Of a stretch of 50,036 nucleotides of DNA, positions 9,069 through 18,385 are shown piece by piece. This DNA comes from Amycolatopsis coloradensis (GTDB lineage: Bacteria; Actinomycetota; Actinomycetes; Mycobacteriales; Pseudonocardiaceae). Both the position numbers and the translations under genes were made by a program. How positions within the stretch are numbered: position 1 is the stretch's first letter; each line of letters opens with the position of its first letter. A model generated the notes under the pieces. It searched no databases and was not told where the DNA came from. It saw nothing but the letters and a program-made list of their open reading frames with translations. The stretch lies in NCBI RefSeq assembly GCF_037997115.1, contig NZ_CP150484.1, positions 3,358,319 through 3,408,354 of the forward strand. Direction: 5' to 3'.

Positions 9069-9289
9069 CGCAAGCGCCCTCCAGCTCGATACGCGTCGAG
9101 ACCTGAATCCCAGTACTTCGACAGTGGCAGAGCGGCCCGGCGCGGGCCAGTGAGCCGTCCACCAGCTGTCGCGTGCGTGCGTCCCGGAAGAACGTGGGTT
9201 TTTCATATCCGAGGCGTGAATCGCGCACTGGCCGAGGCGGAGCCCGCCGAGCAGGATTCGAGAATCGGACCGACCTACTGGGGGTCTTC

Positions 9290-11563
9290 ATGCGCGAGGC
9301 ATCTTCCACGACCGGCTCGATCAACGGTGCCCTGGGGTTCAAACGGCATCTACGCGCGGAGATCCGCGAGGGGAGCGGTGCCTACCTGTTTTCCGAACAA
9401 GGGGTCATCGCGATGCGCGGCGCGCAGGTCGCGTCGGTGGCGGCCCTGCTCGACGGCACCCGCGACCTCGACGGGCTCTTGGCCGCCCGCCCGGACGGGA
9501 TGAGCGCCGAACAGGTCACCGGCGTGCTGGCCAGGCTGGTCGAGGCCGGTCTGGTCACCGTCCACGTCCCGGACGAGATCAGCGGCGACGAACGCGCGCT
9601 CGCGTACTGGGACGCGTGCGGTCTCGACGCCTCCGCGGTGGCCGGCCGCCAGAAGCCGGCGACGGCGAGCCTGACCGCGGTCGGCCGGGGCGTCGACACC
9701 TCGCAGGTGGCGAACGGGCTGGCCGCGAGCGGGATCGAAGTGGTCGGCACGGCGTCCGAACTGGCCATCGTGCTGTGCGACGACTACCTCGACCCGCGGC
9801 TGGCGGAGATCGACGCCGAGCACCGGCGTACCGGGCGGCCCTGGCTGCTGGCCCGGCCGTCGGGTGCGCAGGTGTGGATCGGCCCGATCACGCAGCCCGG
9901 CCGGTCCGGCTGCTGGCACTGCCTGACGAACCGGCTGTGGGGGCACCGGCACGCCGAGGCCTGCGTGCAGGAAGTCCTCGGGCACGACGGCCCCGCGTCG
10001 TTCCCGATGCCCGCCGTGCCGCCGCTGACCGCGGCCGCGTCGCACCTGATCTCCCTCGAAGCGTCCAAATGGCTGGCGGGACACCGCTATCCGGGGCAGC
10101 AGGCCGTGTGGATCCTGGACACGCTCGACCTCCAGGGCCGCCTGCACGAACTGCGCCGCCGCCCCCAGTGCCCCGAATGCGGTGACGAGGGGATCGTCGC
10201 CGCGCGGACGGCCGAGCCGGTGGTGCTGCGGGAGGCCAAGAAGGCGACCTCGGGCGGTGGCGGGCATCGGACCCTCACCCCGGTCGAGGTGCTCGACCGC
10301 TACGGCCACCTGGTCAGCCCGGTCACCGGGATCGTCAAGGAGATCTCCCGCGACCCGCGGGCGCCTGCGTTCGTGAACGCGTACCACTCCGGCAAGAACG
10401 TCGCGCGCCGCGTGCGCGGTGAGGCGGGGCTGCAGGCCGGGCTGCGCGGGGAGAACGGCGGCAAGGGCGCGAGCCCGATCGACGCCGAGGTCGGCGCGCT
10501 GTGCGAGGCGATCGAGCGGTACTCGGCGAATTACCAGGGCGACGAGCTGCGGATCCGCGACACCTTCCACGCGCTCGGCGAGGACGCCGTCCACCCGAAC
10601 TCGTGCATGCTCTTCGACGAGCGTCAATACGACGGCCGCGCCGAGTGGAACGCCCTGCACGCCGACTTCCAGTACGTCCCGGAACGGTTCGACACCGAGG
10701 CCGCCATCGACTGGACGCCGCTGTGGTCGCTCACGCGGCAGCGCCGGAAGCTGATGCCGACCGCGTACCTCTATTACGGGGTGCCGTGGGAATGCGGGCT
10801 CACCGGGATGCGCGCGGACTCCAACGGTTGCGCGGCCGGAAGCAGTATCGAGGACGCGATCCTGCAAGGACTGCTCGAACTCGTCGAACGCGACGCCGTC
10901 GCGATGTGGTGGTACAACCGGCTTCCCGTTCCCGGCGTGGACATCGCTTCGTTCGACGACCCGTGGGCCGAGGAGATGGTCGGCCAGTACGCGCGCGCCG
11001 GCCGGGAACTGTGGGTCCTCGACCTGACGGCGGACCTCGGTGTTCCGGTGATGGTCGCGCTTTCCAGGAGTATCGTCGGGCCCCGCGAAAACGTCATGAT
11101 GGGTTTCGGCGCCCACCTGGATCCCAGGACGGCGCTGCGGAGGGCGGTCAGCGAGCTCAACCAGCTGATCCCGGCGGTGTTCGCGAACGACGTCGAACTC
11201 GACGATACCGACGCGGCACGGTGGCTCCGGTACGCGACGGTCGCGAACCAGCAGTATCTGCTGCCGGCGCCCGGCCGGTCGGCGAAACGGGCCGCGGACT
11301 TCAAGTTCGTCCGTCGTCCCGACGTCCGTGACGATGTGGAGTGCTTGGTACGGAGGCTTTCCGTGCTGGGAATGGAGACGCTGGTGCTGGACCAGACGAG
11401 GCCCGACATCGATCTCCCGGTGGTCCGGGTGGTCGTTCCGGGGCTGCGTCCGTTCTGGAGCCGCTTCGCCCCCGGACGGCTGTTCGACGTACCGGTGCGC
11501 CTGGGCAGGCTCGCCGAACCGACTCCCTACGAGCGGTTGAATCCGTTCCCCATGTTCTTGTAG
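9290..11563 (+). CDS. Fused E1-like / YcaO cyclodehydratase (azoline-forming RiPP enzyme)
   Basis: 757 residues from ATG 9290. The N-terminal part (about 1-310) is an E1/ThiF-like partner domain with two zinc-binding Cys pairs, C208/C211 (CWHCL) and C294/C297 (CPECG); it normally grips the leader peptide. The C-terminal YcaO domain (about 335-757) carries the ATP-binding Glu motifs EVGALCEAIERYSANYQGDE and QGLLELVERDAVAMWW and ends in a Pro-rich NPFPMFL, as active-site-completing YcaO tails do. Family role: ATP-dependent cyclisation of Cys/Ser/Thr in a precursor peptide to thiazoline or oxazoline. It is 18 bases ahead of the SagB-type dehydrogenase, its usual partner. No precursor gene adjoins it. 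Confidence 0.92.
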   Translation: MREASSTTGSINGALGFKRHLRAEIREGSGAYLFSEQGVIAMRGAQVASVAALLDGTRDLDGLLAARPDGMSAEQVTGVLARLVEAGLVTVHVPDEISGDERALAYWDACGLDASAVAGRQKPATASLTAVGRGVDTSQVANGLAASGIEVVGTASELAIVLCDDYLDPRLAEIDAEHRRTGRPWLLARPSGAQVWIGPITQPGRSGCWHCLTNRLWGHRHAEACVQEVLGHDGPASFPMPAVPPLTAAASHLISLEASKWLAGHRYPGQQAVWILDTLDLQGRLHELRRRPQCPECGDEGIVAARTAEPVVLREAKKATSGGGGHRTLTPVEVLDRYGHLVSPVTGIVKEISRDPRAPAFVNAYHSGKNVARRVRGEAGLQAGLRGENGGKGASPIDAEVGALCEAIERYSANYQGDELRIRDTFHALGEDAVHPNSCMLFDERQYDGRAEWNALHADFQYVPERFDTEAAIDWTPLWSLTRQRRKLMPTAYLYYGVPWECGLTGMRADSNGCAAGSSIEDAILQGLLELVERDAVAMWWYNRLPVPGVDIASFDDPWAEEMVGQYARAGRELWVLDLTADLGVPVMVALSRSIVGPRENVMMGFGAHLDPRTALRRAVSELNQLIPAVFANDVELDDTDAARWLRYATVANQQYLLPAPGRSAKRAADFKFVRRPDVRDDVECLVRRLSVLGMETLVLDQTRPDIDLPVVRVVVPGLRPFWSRFAPGRLFDVPVRLGRLAEPTPYERLNPFPMFL

Positions 11564-11581
11564 ATCAAGCTGGAGCAACAG

Positions 11582-13051
11582 TTGACGACAGATCCCCCCG
11601 GCGGCGTGGCCGAAACGATCCCCCTGTGGTCGCTCACCGACGACAGCCTCGTCGAAATCAGTGAGGACGGCTCACTGGTGGTCGTCACGCGCTGGGGTGA
11701 GCACGAATTCCCGCAGGCGGAACCGCTGGTGGTGGAATCGTTGCGGCGGATGGCCTTGGGGCCGGTGTCGCTGGCGAACGTGACGTCGTCATGGGAGCCC
11801 GTCGAACGGGAACCCGATCTCGAAGGCGAACTGAGCTGGACGGCCGAGGGCGCCGACGCGCTGCGGCAGGTGCTCAAGGAACTCGGCGGTTCCGTGGTGC
11901 GCTCGCTCGGTCTCGCCGACGGCCGCGGCCCGCTCCTGTCGGTGATCCCGGTCGTGCTCGCACCGGTGTTCGCACCGGTGGCGATCCCCGCCGCGCGCCC
12001 GATCCGGTTGTCCCGCTTCAGTTCCTTGCGTTCCGACGCCGACGGGATGGGGCTGGAGTCGCCGTCCGCGCGTTATCGCGTGGTGCTGTCCCAGCCGTGG
12101 GCGGTGCACGTCGCGGCGACCCTCGCGACGGCGAAGTCGGTCGGGGAGATCGTGACCACGACCGGGATCGATCGCGGCGTGGTCGGCGCGATCGTGTCCT
12201 ATCTGGTCGCCGCGGGGGTCGTCCAGGCCGCCGAGGAGAACGGCAGGTTCGCCGAAGACGACGATCCCGAACTGGGCGTGTGGTCTCCGGACGAGTTGTC
12301 GTTCCACACCACGAGCCGCACCTGGCGGCCCGGCGGACCGGCCGACCTCGCCGGGCTCGGGAATCCGCCGGTGGTCAAGGCCCCCACCGGCGAAGGCCCG
12401 AGCTACTCGCTGTTCCGGCCGGATCTGGCCGAGCGCGCGGAAACCGATCCGACGCTGACGGCGTTGCTGGAGAACGACCACAGCTGCCCGGAGTTCACCG
12501 AAAGCGTGCTGTCGGCCGAGCAGATCGGCGAGTTCCTGTTCCGTGGCGCGAGAATCCGGTCGATCGGGCCCGCGCATCTTCCGAACGGGCCCGCGCACAG
12601 CGCCTCGCAGCGCCCGTATTTCAGCGTCGCCTGCCTGTACGAACTCGAGCTGTACTTGTCGGTGAACCGCTGTTCGGGGCTGGACCGCGGGATCTACCAC
12701 TACGATCCGTTCGACCACCGGCTCAGCCTGGTCAACGACGACGTGGCCGATCTCGACGAGATGCTCGACATCGCGATGATCGGCGGCGGCAACCACCGGC
12801 GGCCCTCGGCGCTGATCACCGTCACCGCGCGGATGCCGCGGATGGCGTCCGTGCTCGGCGGTGGCGCGTACGCCACGACGCTGGCGCATGTCGGCGCGTT
12901 GCAGCAGACGCTCTACCTCGTCGCCCGCGCCATGGGACTGGCCGCGCACGCCGTCCCGGTGGACGCCGGCGACCGCGTCGACCGCGCACTCAAACTCGAC
13001 TGGCCCGCCGAGGTCGGTGTCGGTGAATGCGTGCTCGATTTCCCGGGTTGA
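11582..13051 (+). CDS. SagB-type FMN-dependent azoline dehydrogenase
   Basis: 489 residues. The start is TTG 11582, with GGAG 8 bases upstream. The N-terminal half (about 1-280) is a variable region seen in actinobacterial SagB proteins. The nitroreductase-like domain (about 290-489) contains FRGARIRSIGP, YFSVACLYELELYL, YDPFDHRLSL, GGGAYATTLAHVGALQQ and a C-terminal NitroFMN helix. Family role: oxidising azolines made by YcaO enzymes to aromatic azoles, using FMN. Together with the preceding gene it makes a B+CD azole-forming set. Confidence 0.88.
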   Translation: MTTDPPGGVAETIPLWSLTDDSLVEISEDGSLVVVTRWGEHEFPQAEPLVVESLRRMALGPVSLANVTSSWEPVEREPDLEGELSWTAEGADALRQVLKELGGSVVRSLGLADGRGPLLSVIPVVLAPVFAPVAIPAARPIRLSRFSSLRSDADGMGLESPSARYRVVLSQPWAVHVAATLATAKSVGEIVTTTGIDRGVVGAIVSYLVAAGVVQAAEENGRFAEDDDPELGVWSPDELSFHTTSRTWRPGGPADLAGLGNPPVVKAPTGEGPSYSLFRPDLAERAETDPTLTALLENDHSCPEFTESVLSAEQIGEFLFRGARIRSIGPAHLPNGPAHSASQRPYFSVACLYELELYLSVNRCSGLDRGIYHYDPFDHRLSLVNDDVADLDEMLDIAMIGGGNHRRPSALITVTARMPRMASVLGGGAYATTLAHVGALQQTLYLVARAMGLAAHAVPVDAGDRVDRALKLDWPAEVGVGECVLDFPG

Positions 13052-13110
13052 GGCCGTGGGGGTCGTGAGTGGTGCCAGAGCCGGCGGCACAAAGATCCGA
13101 CGCGGCCAAG

Positions 13111-13129
13111 ACTGTCCGTAAGGGACAGT
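13111..13129. repeat. Short hairpin in the dispersed intergenic element
   Basis: ACTGTCC-gtaag-GGACAGT, 7-base stem, 5-base loop. The stem recurs at 23399-23417 with a different loop. Confidence 0.45.
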
Positions 13130-13174
13130 TTCCGAGGTGCCAGTGCCCGAATTGCGATTTGTATCGTATGGCGA

Positions 13175-13224
13175 GGGTCGTGAGTGGTAAAGAGGGTTAG
13201 AACGACACTTGCCACTCACGACCC
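13175..13224. terminator. Inverted repeat between SagB and AraC genes
   Basis: Perfect 13-base arms (GGGTCGTGAGTGG at 13175-13187 and its complement at 13212-13224) are separated by 24 bases. It may end the cyclodehydratase-dehydrogenase transcript. The left arm and its flank recur at 23078-23102, so it also belongs to a dispersed family. The rest of the 363-base spacer (13052-13414) holds no supportable gene. Confidence 0.5.
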
Positions 13225-13414
13225 CCGCGCAAAGCCTGTCACGTTTGACGACCTCGTGCCGGAGCCGTTCGTGCCACCGGCCCGACCGCCCGCCGATAGC
13301 GCACGTTCGGACAAGACCGCAGGACCCATCTCGATCGCTCGTCGAGCCCGCTGAAATCGATGACGCGTTAGCTGGCGTACAGAGAAAAGCGACAGCGAAT
13401 CCGAGGTTGGTCTG

Positions 13415-14317
13415 ATGCAGCTACGAACAGTCGCCATGGCGGCGAACGAGAAAGGCGTCACCGAACCCGGTCGGCATCCTGAGCCGGCGTCCCCCTTGCA
13501 ACCTGCGGTGCTGCAGGCCATCTCCGCGATGCACGCGAGGTATTTCGACCCGATCACCTTGAGCGACCTGGCACAGGAAGTCTTCGTCAGCCCGTTCCAT
13601 TTCTCGCGGATCTTCGCAAAGGCGACCGGTGTCACCCCCGGCCGGTACCTCACCGCGATCCGGCTCTTCGAAGCGAAACGACTGCTGCTGACGACATCGC
13701 TGACGGTGTCGGACATCGTGTGCAGCGTCGGCTACAGCAGTGTCGGCACGTTCACGAGCCGCTTCACCCGTGCGGTCGGGATGACCCCGACCCAGTACCG
13801 CGATCCCGAGGTCGGCGAACTGCTCGTGGCGATGGCCCCGCACCTCCAGCGACTGCCGACCCTGGAAGCGTTGCACAGCGCCGGAATGGGCAGCCCCACG
13901 ATGCGAACCGGTACCGGCACGATCAGCGTGCGGGTCGAGACCCCGCGCGGGGCCGGTCCGGCGACCGTCCTCATCGGACTGTTCGCCGAGTCGATCCCGC
14001 AGTGCGGCCCGGTCGCCTTCGGCGGCAGGGCGAACGTCCTGTCGGCGGACATCGAGATCCAGAACGTCCCCGAGGGCCGGTGGACCGTCATCGGGGTGGC
14101 CGAGCACGCCGCCGGGACCGCGGCGTCCTCGTTCTCCATGGGGACCTTGCCCAGCCGCGTCGACATCACCCGGTACGGCATGGTCCACCTCCGGATGCCG
14201 ATGCGCGCCCCGCTGCCGACCGACGCGCCGATGGCGATCACCCTCGCCGGTGGCCCGACGTCGGCGGGGAACCGGATGGTCGCGCCGGCGCCAGGGTACC
14301 TGCGCGCGGTGGCCTGA
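13415..14317 (+). CDS. AraC-family regulator (copy 1)
   Basis: 300 residues from ATG 13415, with GAGG 8 bases upstream. A double helix-turn-helix lies near the N-terminus (about 35-135: LSDLAQEVFVSPFHFSRIF, GVTPGRYLTAIRLFEAKRLL, VGYSSVGTFTSRF, VGMTPTQYR). The C-terminal domain of about 150 residues is not a known sensor. This N-terminal HTH order is shared with the copy at 45334-46077, including the C-terminal part (VLIGLFAESIP versus VFVGLFPTRIP). It sits just ahead of unbL, separated by a strong hairpin, and is a likely regulator of the enediyne genes. Confidence 0.88.
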   Translation: MQLRTVAMAANEKGVTEPGRHPEPASPLQPAVLQAISAMHARYFDPITLSDLAQEVFVSPFHFSRIFAKATGVTPGRYLTAIRLFEAKRLLLTTSLTVSDIVCSVGYSSVGTFTSRFTRAVGMTPTQYRDPEVGELLVAMAPHLQRLPTLEALHSAGMGSPTMRTGTGTISVRVETPRGAGPATVLIGLFAESIPQCGPVAFGGRANVLSADIEIQNVPEGRWTVIGVAEHAAGTAASSFSMGTLPSRVDITRYGMVHLRMPMRAPLPTDAPMAITLAGGPTSAGNRMVAPAPGYLRAVA

Positions 14318-14327
14318 CCGAAGTCGT

Positions 14328-14366
14328 TCCGCGTTCTCTCGGTCTCGCAAACCGGGAGAACGCGGA
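14328..14366. terminator. Terminator hairpin after AraC copy 1
   Basis: 16-base stem (14328-14343 with 14351-14366; one T-G wobble) and 7-base loop, just downstream of the araC stop and before the unbL start. It lacks a long T run, as is common in high-GC actinobacteria. Confidence 0.7.
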
Positions 14367-14454
14367 CGCAACCGTGGAGTAGCTGGGCTATCACCACGCA
14401 TGTGACGCTTTAAGCGATCCGGAATTCGAATCCACCCGTTAGGGGGAGAGTGCG

Positions 14455-15432
14455 TTGGGCAATGGTTGGCGCACGATCAGACGTCGCATGATCACGCCGG
14501 ACGTCTCCGAGACGTCACTGGACAAGCGCGGTTTCCACAAGAAGAGCCCGGCCGCTCAAGAATTGCTGGAGACCGTCGGTGAGAAATTCCTGCTCGGTTA
14601 CGCGCACGCGGTCGAAGCGCGTTCCGTCGGGCAGGCGGAAGAATGGCTCGAACGTATTCCGGTGAAATACCGCGGCTTCGCCTACGAAGGCGCGGGAATG
14701 GGTTACGGAATGCTGGACGGGCTGCCAGGCGGCGGACGCCGTCACATCGAGGAGTTCCTCGCCGGGCCCGGTGAGAAGCACGACTACATCATCTACGTCG
14801 GCGTCGGATGGGCGATGGCGCGGCTGCCGCGCTTCCGCTGGCCCTCCGCCGAGGACTTCGATCCGTTGCTGCGCTGGCTGGTGCTCGACGGTTACGGCTT
14901 CCACCAGGCGTACTTCAAGACGGCGAAGTACATCGACGGGCAGTTCCAGGACCCCGGTTTCTCGTGGCCGCCCGGCAATGGCGGCTACGCGCTGCGGGCG
15001 ATCGACCAGGGCATCGGGCGGGCGCTGTGGTTCATCTGCGGTACCGACGTCGATCTGGTCGCCGACGCGATCGCGCGCTTCCCGGAGCGGCGCCACGGAG
15101 ACCTCTACGCCGGCGTCGGGCTCGCCTCGACCTACGCGTGCGGTGTCACTTCCGACGAACTGCTGAAGCTGGCCGAGTTCGCCGGTGAGCACCGCGGGAA
15201 CCTCGCCCAGGGCAGCGCTTTCGCCGCCGAAGCCCGCGTCCGCGCCGGGCTGCTGATCCCCGAGACGGAGGTCGCCACGCAGGCGATCTGCGGGCTGCCT
15301 GCCGAGCGGGCGGCGGCCATCACCCAGGAGGTGCGCCCCGCGACCGTGGTCGACGGCGAACTCCCGGCATTCGAAACCTGGCGACAGCGCATCGCCACCG
15401 AGGTACTCACTTCTGGAGGTGCAGGGAAATGA
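14455..15432 (+). CDS. unbL: Enediyne-cluster protein UnbL (DUF1702)
   Basis: 325 residues from TTG 14455, with AGGGGGAG about 6 bases upstream; the next in-frame ATG is 11 codons on and poorly placed. Recognisable DUF1702 features are YRGFAYEGAGMGY, GWAMARLPRF, LVLDGYGFHQAYF, IDQGIGRALWFICG and GVGLASTYACG. UnbL is one of three unknown proteins (UnbL, UnbV, UnbU) that accompany PKSE and its thioesterase in enediyne loci; its reaction is unknown. Here unbL-unbV-unbU-P450 overlap by 4 bases each, so they are one translationally coupled operon. A diverged second copy is at 44260-45255. Confidence 0.9.
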   Translation: MGNGWRTIRRRMITPDVSETSLDKRGFHKKSPAAQELLETVGEKFLLGYAHAVEARSVGQAEEWLERIPVKYRGFAYEGAGMGYGMLDGLPGGGRRHIEEFLAGPGEKHDYIIYVGVGWAMARLPRFRWPSAEDFDPLLRWLVLDGYGFHQAYFKTAKYIDGQFQDPGFSWPPGNGGYALRAIDQGIGRALWFICGTDVDLVADAIARFPERRHGDLYAGVGLASTYACGVTSDELLKLAEFAGEHRGNLAQGSAFAAEARVRAGLLIPETEVATQAICGLPAERAAAITQEVRPATVVDGELPAFETWRQRIATEVLTSGGAGK

Positions 15433-17393
15433 CCGCGACCTTGGGCTGGCTCCGCAAGCAGCTTGCGGGCATCGTGGCGTTGTTGCTGATGGCGGGTCTG
15501 TTCGTGGTGGCGCAGCTGCCCACGGTATCGACCGCCGAGGCCGACACGATGGCCTCGAAGTACGCGTTCGAACCACTGACGATCGCCCTGCCGGAAGCGG
15601 CGAAGAGCCAGTCGATCCGGACAGTGAACAAGGACTACGAGCACATCCGGGCCTGGATCTCGTCGGTCGGCGCCGCGATCGCGGTCAACGACCTCGACGG
15701 CGACCGGCTCGCGAACGATCTGTGCTTCGTCGACCCGCGCAGCGACCAGGTCGTCATCACCCCGACGCCGGGCAAGGGCGGTGACCGCTACGCGCCGTTC
15801 GCGCTCGACGCGGCGCCGCTGCCGATGGGCAAGTACATCGCGCCCATGGGCTGCGTGCCCGCCGACTACAACGAGGACGGCCGGGTCGACCTGCTGGCCT
15901 ACTACTGGGGCCGAACCCCGATCCTCTTCCTCTCGAAGCCGGGCGCCACGAAGCTGGAGCCGAAGGCCTACGAGCCGGTGGAGCTGGTACCGGGCAACAA
16001 CTCCAAGAACGGCGAATACGCCGGTCCACTGTGGAACACGAACGCCGCCTCGGTCGGTGACTTCGACGGCGACGGCCACCAGGACATCTTCATCGGCAAC
16101 TACTTCCCCGACAGCGCGGTGCTGGACGAGCGCGTGCAGGGCGGGGTCGAGATGAACAAGTCGATGTCGCACGCGGACAACGCGGGTGGCAAGTACATCC
16201 TGCGGTTCACCGGCGCCACCCAGGGCGCGAAGCCGACCGCGTCGTTCGCGCTCGACGACAAGGCCATCCCGGCCGACGCCCAGGGCGGCTGGTCGCTCGC
16301 GGCGAGCGCGACCGACGTCGACGGGGACAACCTGCCGGAGCTCTACATCGGCAACGACTTCGGGCATGACCGCTTGCTGTACAACAAGTCCCGTCCCGGT
16401 CACATCGAGTTCGCCGAGGTGAAGGGCGTCCGCGGGCCCAACGAGCCGAAGTCCAAGGTGATCGGCAACGACTCCTTCAAGGGCATGGGCGTCGACTTCG
16501 CCGACCTCGACCACGACGGTCTCTACGACCTGTACGTCAGCAACATCACGACGTCGTGGGGCATCGAGGAAAGCCACTTCCAGTTCATGAACACCGCCAA
16601 GGACACCGCGGATCTGCGCGGCCGTCTGCAGGGCGGCGAGGCGCCGTGGGTCGACCGCAGCGCACAGGCGGGCACCGCGTGGTCCGGCTGGGGCTGGGAC
16701 GTCAAGATCGCCGACTACAACAACAGCGGCGAATCGGTGATCACGCAGGCGACCGGGTTCGTCAAGGGCGACGTCAACCGCTGGCCGCAGCTGCAGGAAC
16801 TGGCGACCTCGAACGACGAACTGCTGAAGCACCCGTCCTTCTGGCCGAACATGGTCGCCGGTGACGACGTCGGTGGCGACCACACCCTGCACTTCTGGGC
16901 GAAGAGCTCCGACGGCCGCTACACCGACCTGGCCCCGCGCCTCGGGCTCGCGGTCCCGGTGCCCACTCGCGGTATCGCCACCGGCGACGCCGACGGCGAC
17001 GGCAAGCTCGACTTCGCCGTGGCACGCCAGTGGGAGCAGCCGATTTTCTACCGCAACGTCAGCCCCGACTCCGGGTCGTACCTGAACCTGAAGCTGGTGC
17101 ACGACAAGGCTTCGGCGGACGGACCGCTCAAGGCGGCGGGCACCGCGGCGATCGGCGCGCAGGTCACCGTCATCACCCCCGACGGCAAGAAGTACATGGA
17201 CCGGGTCGACGGCGGCAGCGGCCACTCCGGCAAACGCAGCCACGAGATCCAGATCGGACTCGGCAAGGTCACCGGGCCGGTGAAGGTCTGCCTGCAGTGG
17301 CGCGACCTGACCGGGCAGATCCGCACGCAGGAAGTCCAGCTGACCCCGGGCAGCCACACCTTCCAGCTCGGCGCTCAGGCTAAGGAGAAATGA
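15429..17393 (+). CDS. unbV: Enediyne-cluster protein UnbV (CRTAC1/FG-GAP, ASPIC-UnbV domain)
   Basis: 654 residues, start overlapping the unbL stop (ATGA), with GGAGG upstream. One membrane anchor or signal lies at about residues 9-33. It is followed by FG-GAP/VCBS-like repeats with calcium-loop motifs DYNEDGRVDLL, DFDGDGHQDIFIGN, DVDGDNLPELYIGND, DLDHDGLYDLYVSN and DADGDGKLDF. A C-terminal ASPIC/UnbV domain (about 545-650) contains IGAQVTVITPDGKKY and SGHSGKRSHEIQIGLG. It is probably extracytoplasmic and membrane-anchored. The role in enediyne biosynthesis is not established; it always travels with UnbL and UnbU. Confidence 0.92.
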   Translation: MTATLGWLRKQLAGIVALLLMAGLFVVAQLPTVSTAEADTMASKYAFEPLTIALPEAAKSQSIRTVNKDYEHIRAWISSVGAAIAVNDLDGDRLANDLCFVDPRSDQVVITPTPGKGGDRYAPFALDAAPLPMGKYIAPMGCVPADYNEDGRVDLLAYYWGRTPILFLSKPGATKLEPKAYEPVELVPGNNSKNGEYAGPLWNTNAASVGDFDGDGHQDIFIGNYFPDSAVLDERVQGGVEMNKSMSHADNAGGKYILRFTGATQGAKPTASFALDDKAIPADAQGGWSLAASATDVDGDNLPELYIGNDFGHDRLLYNKSRPGHIEFAEVKGVRGPNEPKSKVIGNDSFKGMGVDFADLDHDGLYDLYVSNITTSWGIEESHFQFMNTAKDTADLRGRLQGGEAPWVDRSAQAGTAWSGWGWDVKIADYNNSGESVITQATGFVKGDVNRWPQLQELATSNDELLKHPSFWPNMVAGDDVGGDHTLHFWAKSSDGRYTDLAPRLGLAVPVPTRGIATGDADGDGKLDFAVARQWEQPIFYRNVSPDSGSYLNLKLVHDKASADGPLKAAGTAAIGAQVTVITPDGKKYMDRVDGGSGHSGKRSHEIQIGLGKVTGPVKVCLQWRDLTGQIRTQEVQLTPGSHTFQLGAQAKEK

Positions 17394-18385
17394 CCGTCAT
17401 GGCTGAGCAGACACTCACGGCACCGAAGAGCAACAAGACGATCACGGCCCTTCGCCGGTTCGCGATCTCGATCACCATCTTCAACATCATCGGCTACACC
17501 GTGCTCGGTTTCGAGCAGCCCTACACCTATCCGTTCATCGCGCTGGCCACGGCCTACGCCACGGAAATCCTGCTGGAGATCATCGGCGCCCGGACACAGG
17601 GCCGGGGCGTCCGCTTCCGGGGCAACGGTTTCAAGGGGCTCGTGGAGTTCCTCTTCCCAGCGCATATCACCGGTCTCGCGCTGAACATGCTCACCTACGT
17701 CAACGACCAGGTGCTGGTCATGATGTTCGGTGTCGTCGTCGCCGTCGGCGCCAAGTGGGTGCTGCAGGCCCCGGTGCGCGGCCGGTTGCGGCACTACATG
17801 AACCCGTCGAACTTCGGCATCACGATCATCCTGCTGGTGTTCCCCTGGGCGAGTATCGCGCCGCCCTACCACTTCACCGAGCAGGTCGACTCGTGGGTCG
17901 GCTGGCTGATCGTCGGCATCATCATCGTCTCGGGCACCGTCCTCAACGCGATGCTGACGCAGCGGATGTGGCTGATCGGCGCCTGGCTGATCACCTTCGC
18001 GCTCCAGGCGATCATCCGTGGGTGGATGTTCGACACCGCGATCCCCGGCGCGCTCGGGATGATGACCGGTGTGGCGTTCGTGCTCTACACGAACTACATG
18101 GTCACCGACCCGGGCACGACCCCGTCGAAGCCCGCGTCGCAGGTCCTGTTCGGTTCGGGTGTGGCGCTGGCGTACGGGTTCTTCATGGTCGTGCACGTGG
18201 CCTACGGCCTGTTCCTCGCCACCGCGCTGGTCTGCCTCATCCGCGGCGCGTTCCTGTGGGGCCTGCACTTCTCCAAGAAGGCCACCGAGAAGTGGGAGGC
18301 CGAGCAGGCGAAGTCGGCCGAAGTCACGTCCCTGCCCAAGCCGGCCGAGAAGCCGGAGACGGAAACCGGGGCCGTGGCGGCATGA
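17390..18385 (+). CDS. unbU: Enediyne-cluster membrane protein UnbU
   Basis: 331 residues, with about eight predicted membrane helices between residues 25 and 290 and a charged Ala/Glu/Lys tail. The segment NPSNFGITIILLVFP and a later VTDPGTTPSK resemble RnfD/NqrB-type proteins, which bind flavin covalently at a Thr; UnbU is distantly related to these. That Thr motif suggests electron transfer, as inference only. ATG 17390 overlaps the unbV stop; an ATG at 17399 is an alternative because AAGGAG lies only 2 bases before the first. Confidence 0.88.
   Translation: MTVMAEQTLTAPKSNKTITALRRFAISITIFNIIGYTVLGFEQPYTYPFIALATAYATEILLEIIGARTQGRGVRFRGNGFKGLVEFLFPAHITGLALNMLTYVNDQVLVMMFGVVVAVGAKWVLQAPVRGRLRHYMNPSNFGITIILLVFPWASIAPPYHFTEQVDSWVGWLIVGIIIVSGTVLNAMLTQRMWLIGAWLITFALQAIIRGWMFDTAIPGALGMMTGVAFVLYTNYMVTDPGTTPSKPASQVLFGSGVALAYGFFMVVHVAYGLFLATALVCLIRGAFLWGLHFSKKATEKWEAEQAKSAEVTSLPKPAEKPETETGAVAA

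Noticed and set aside
9350..11578. A 742-codon antisense frame over the YcaO gene
   Set aside because: Low-complexity Arg/Gly/Pro composition and no ribosome site; shadow of the real gene.
13209..13415. A small frame between SagB and AraC, considered as the missing azole precursor
   Set aside because: It starts inside an inverted repeat, lacks a ribosome site and is Arg/Pro-rich without a leader-core layout.
15132..17357. A 741-codon antisense frame over unbV
   Set aside because: Val/Arg/Asp-rich shadow caused by GC-biased codons; unbV has clear FG-GAP motifs on the other strand.
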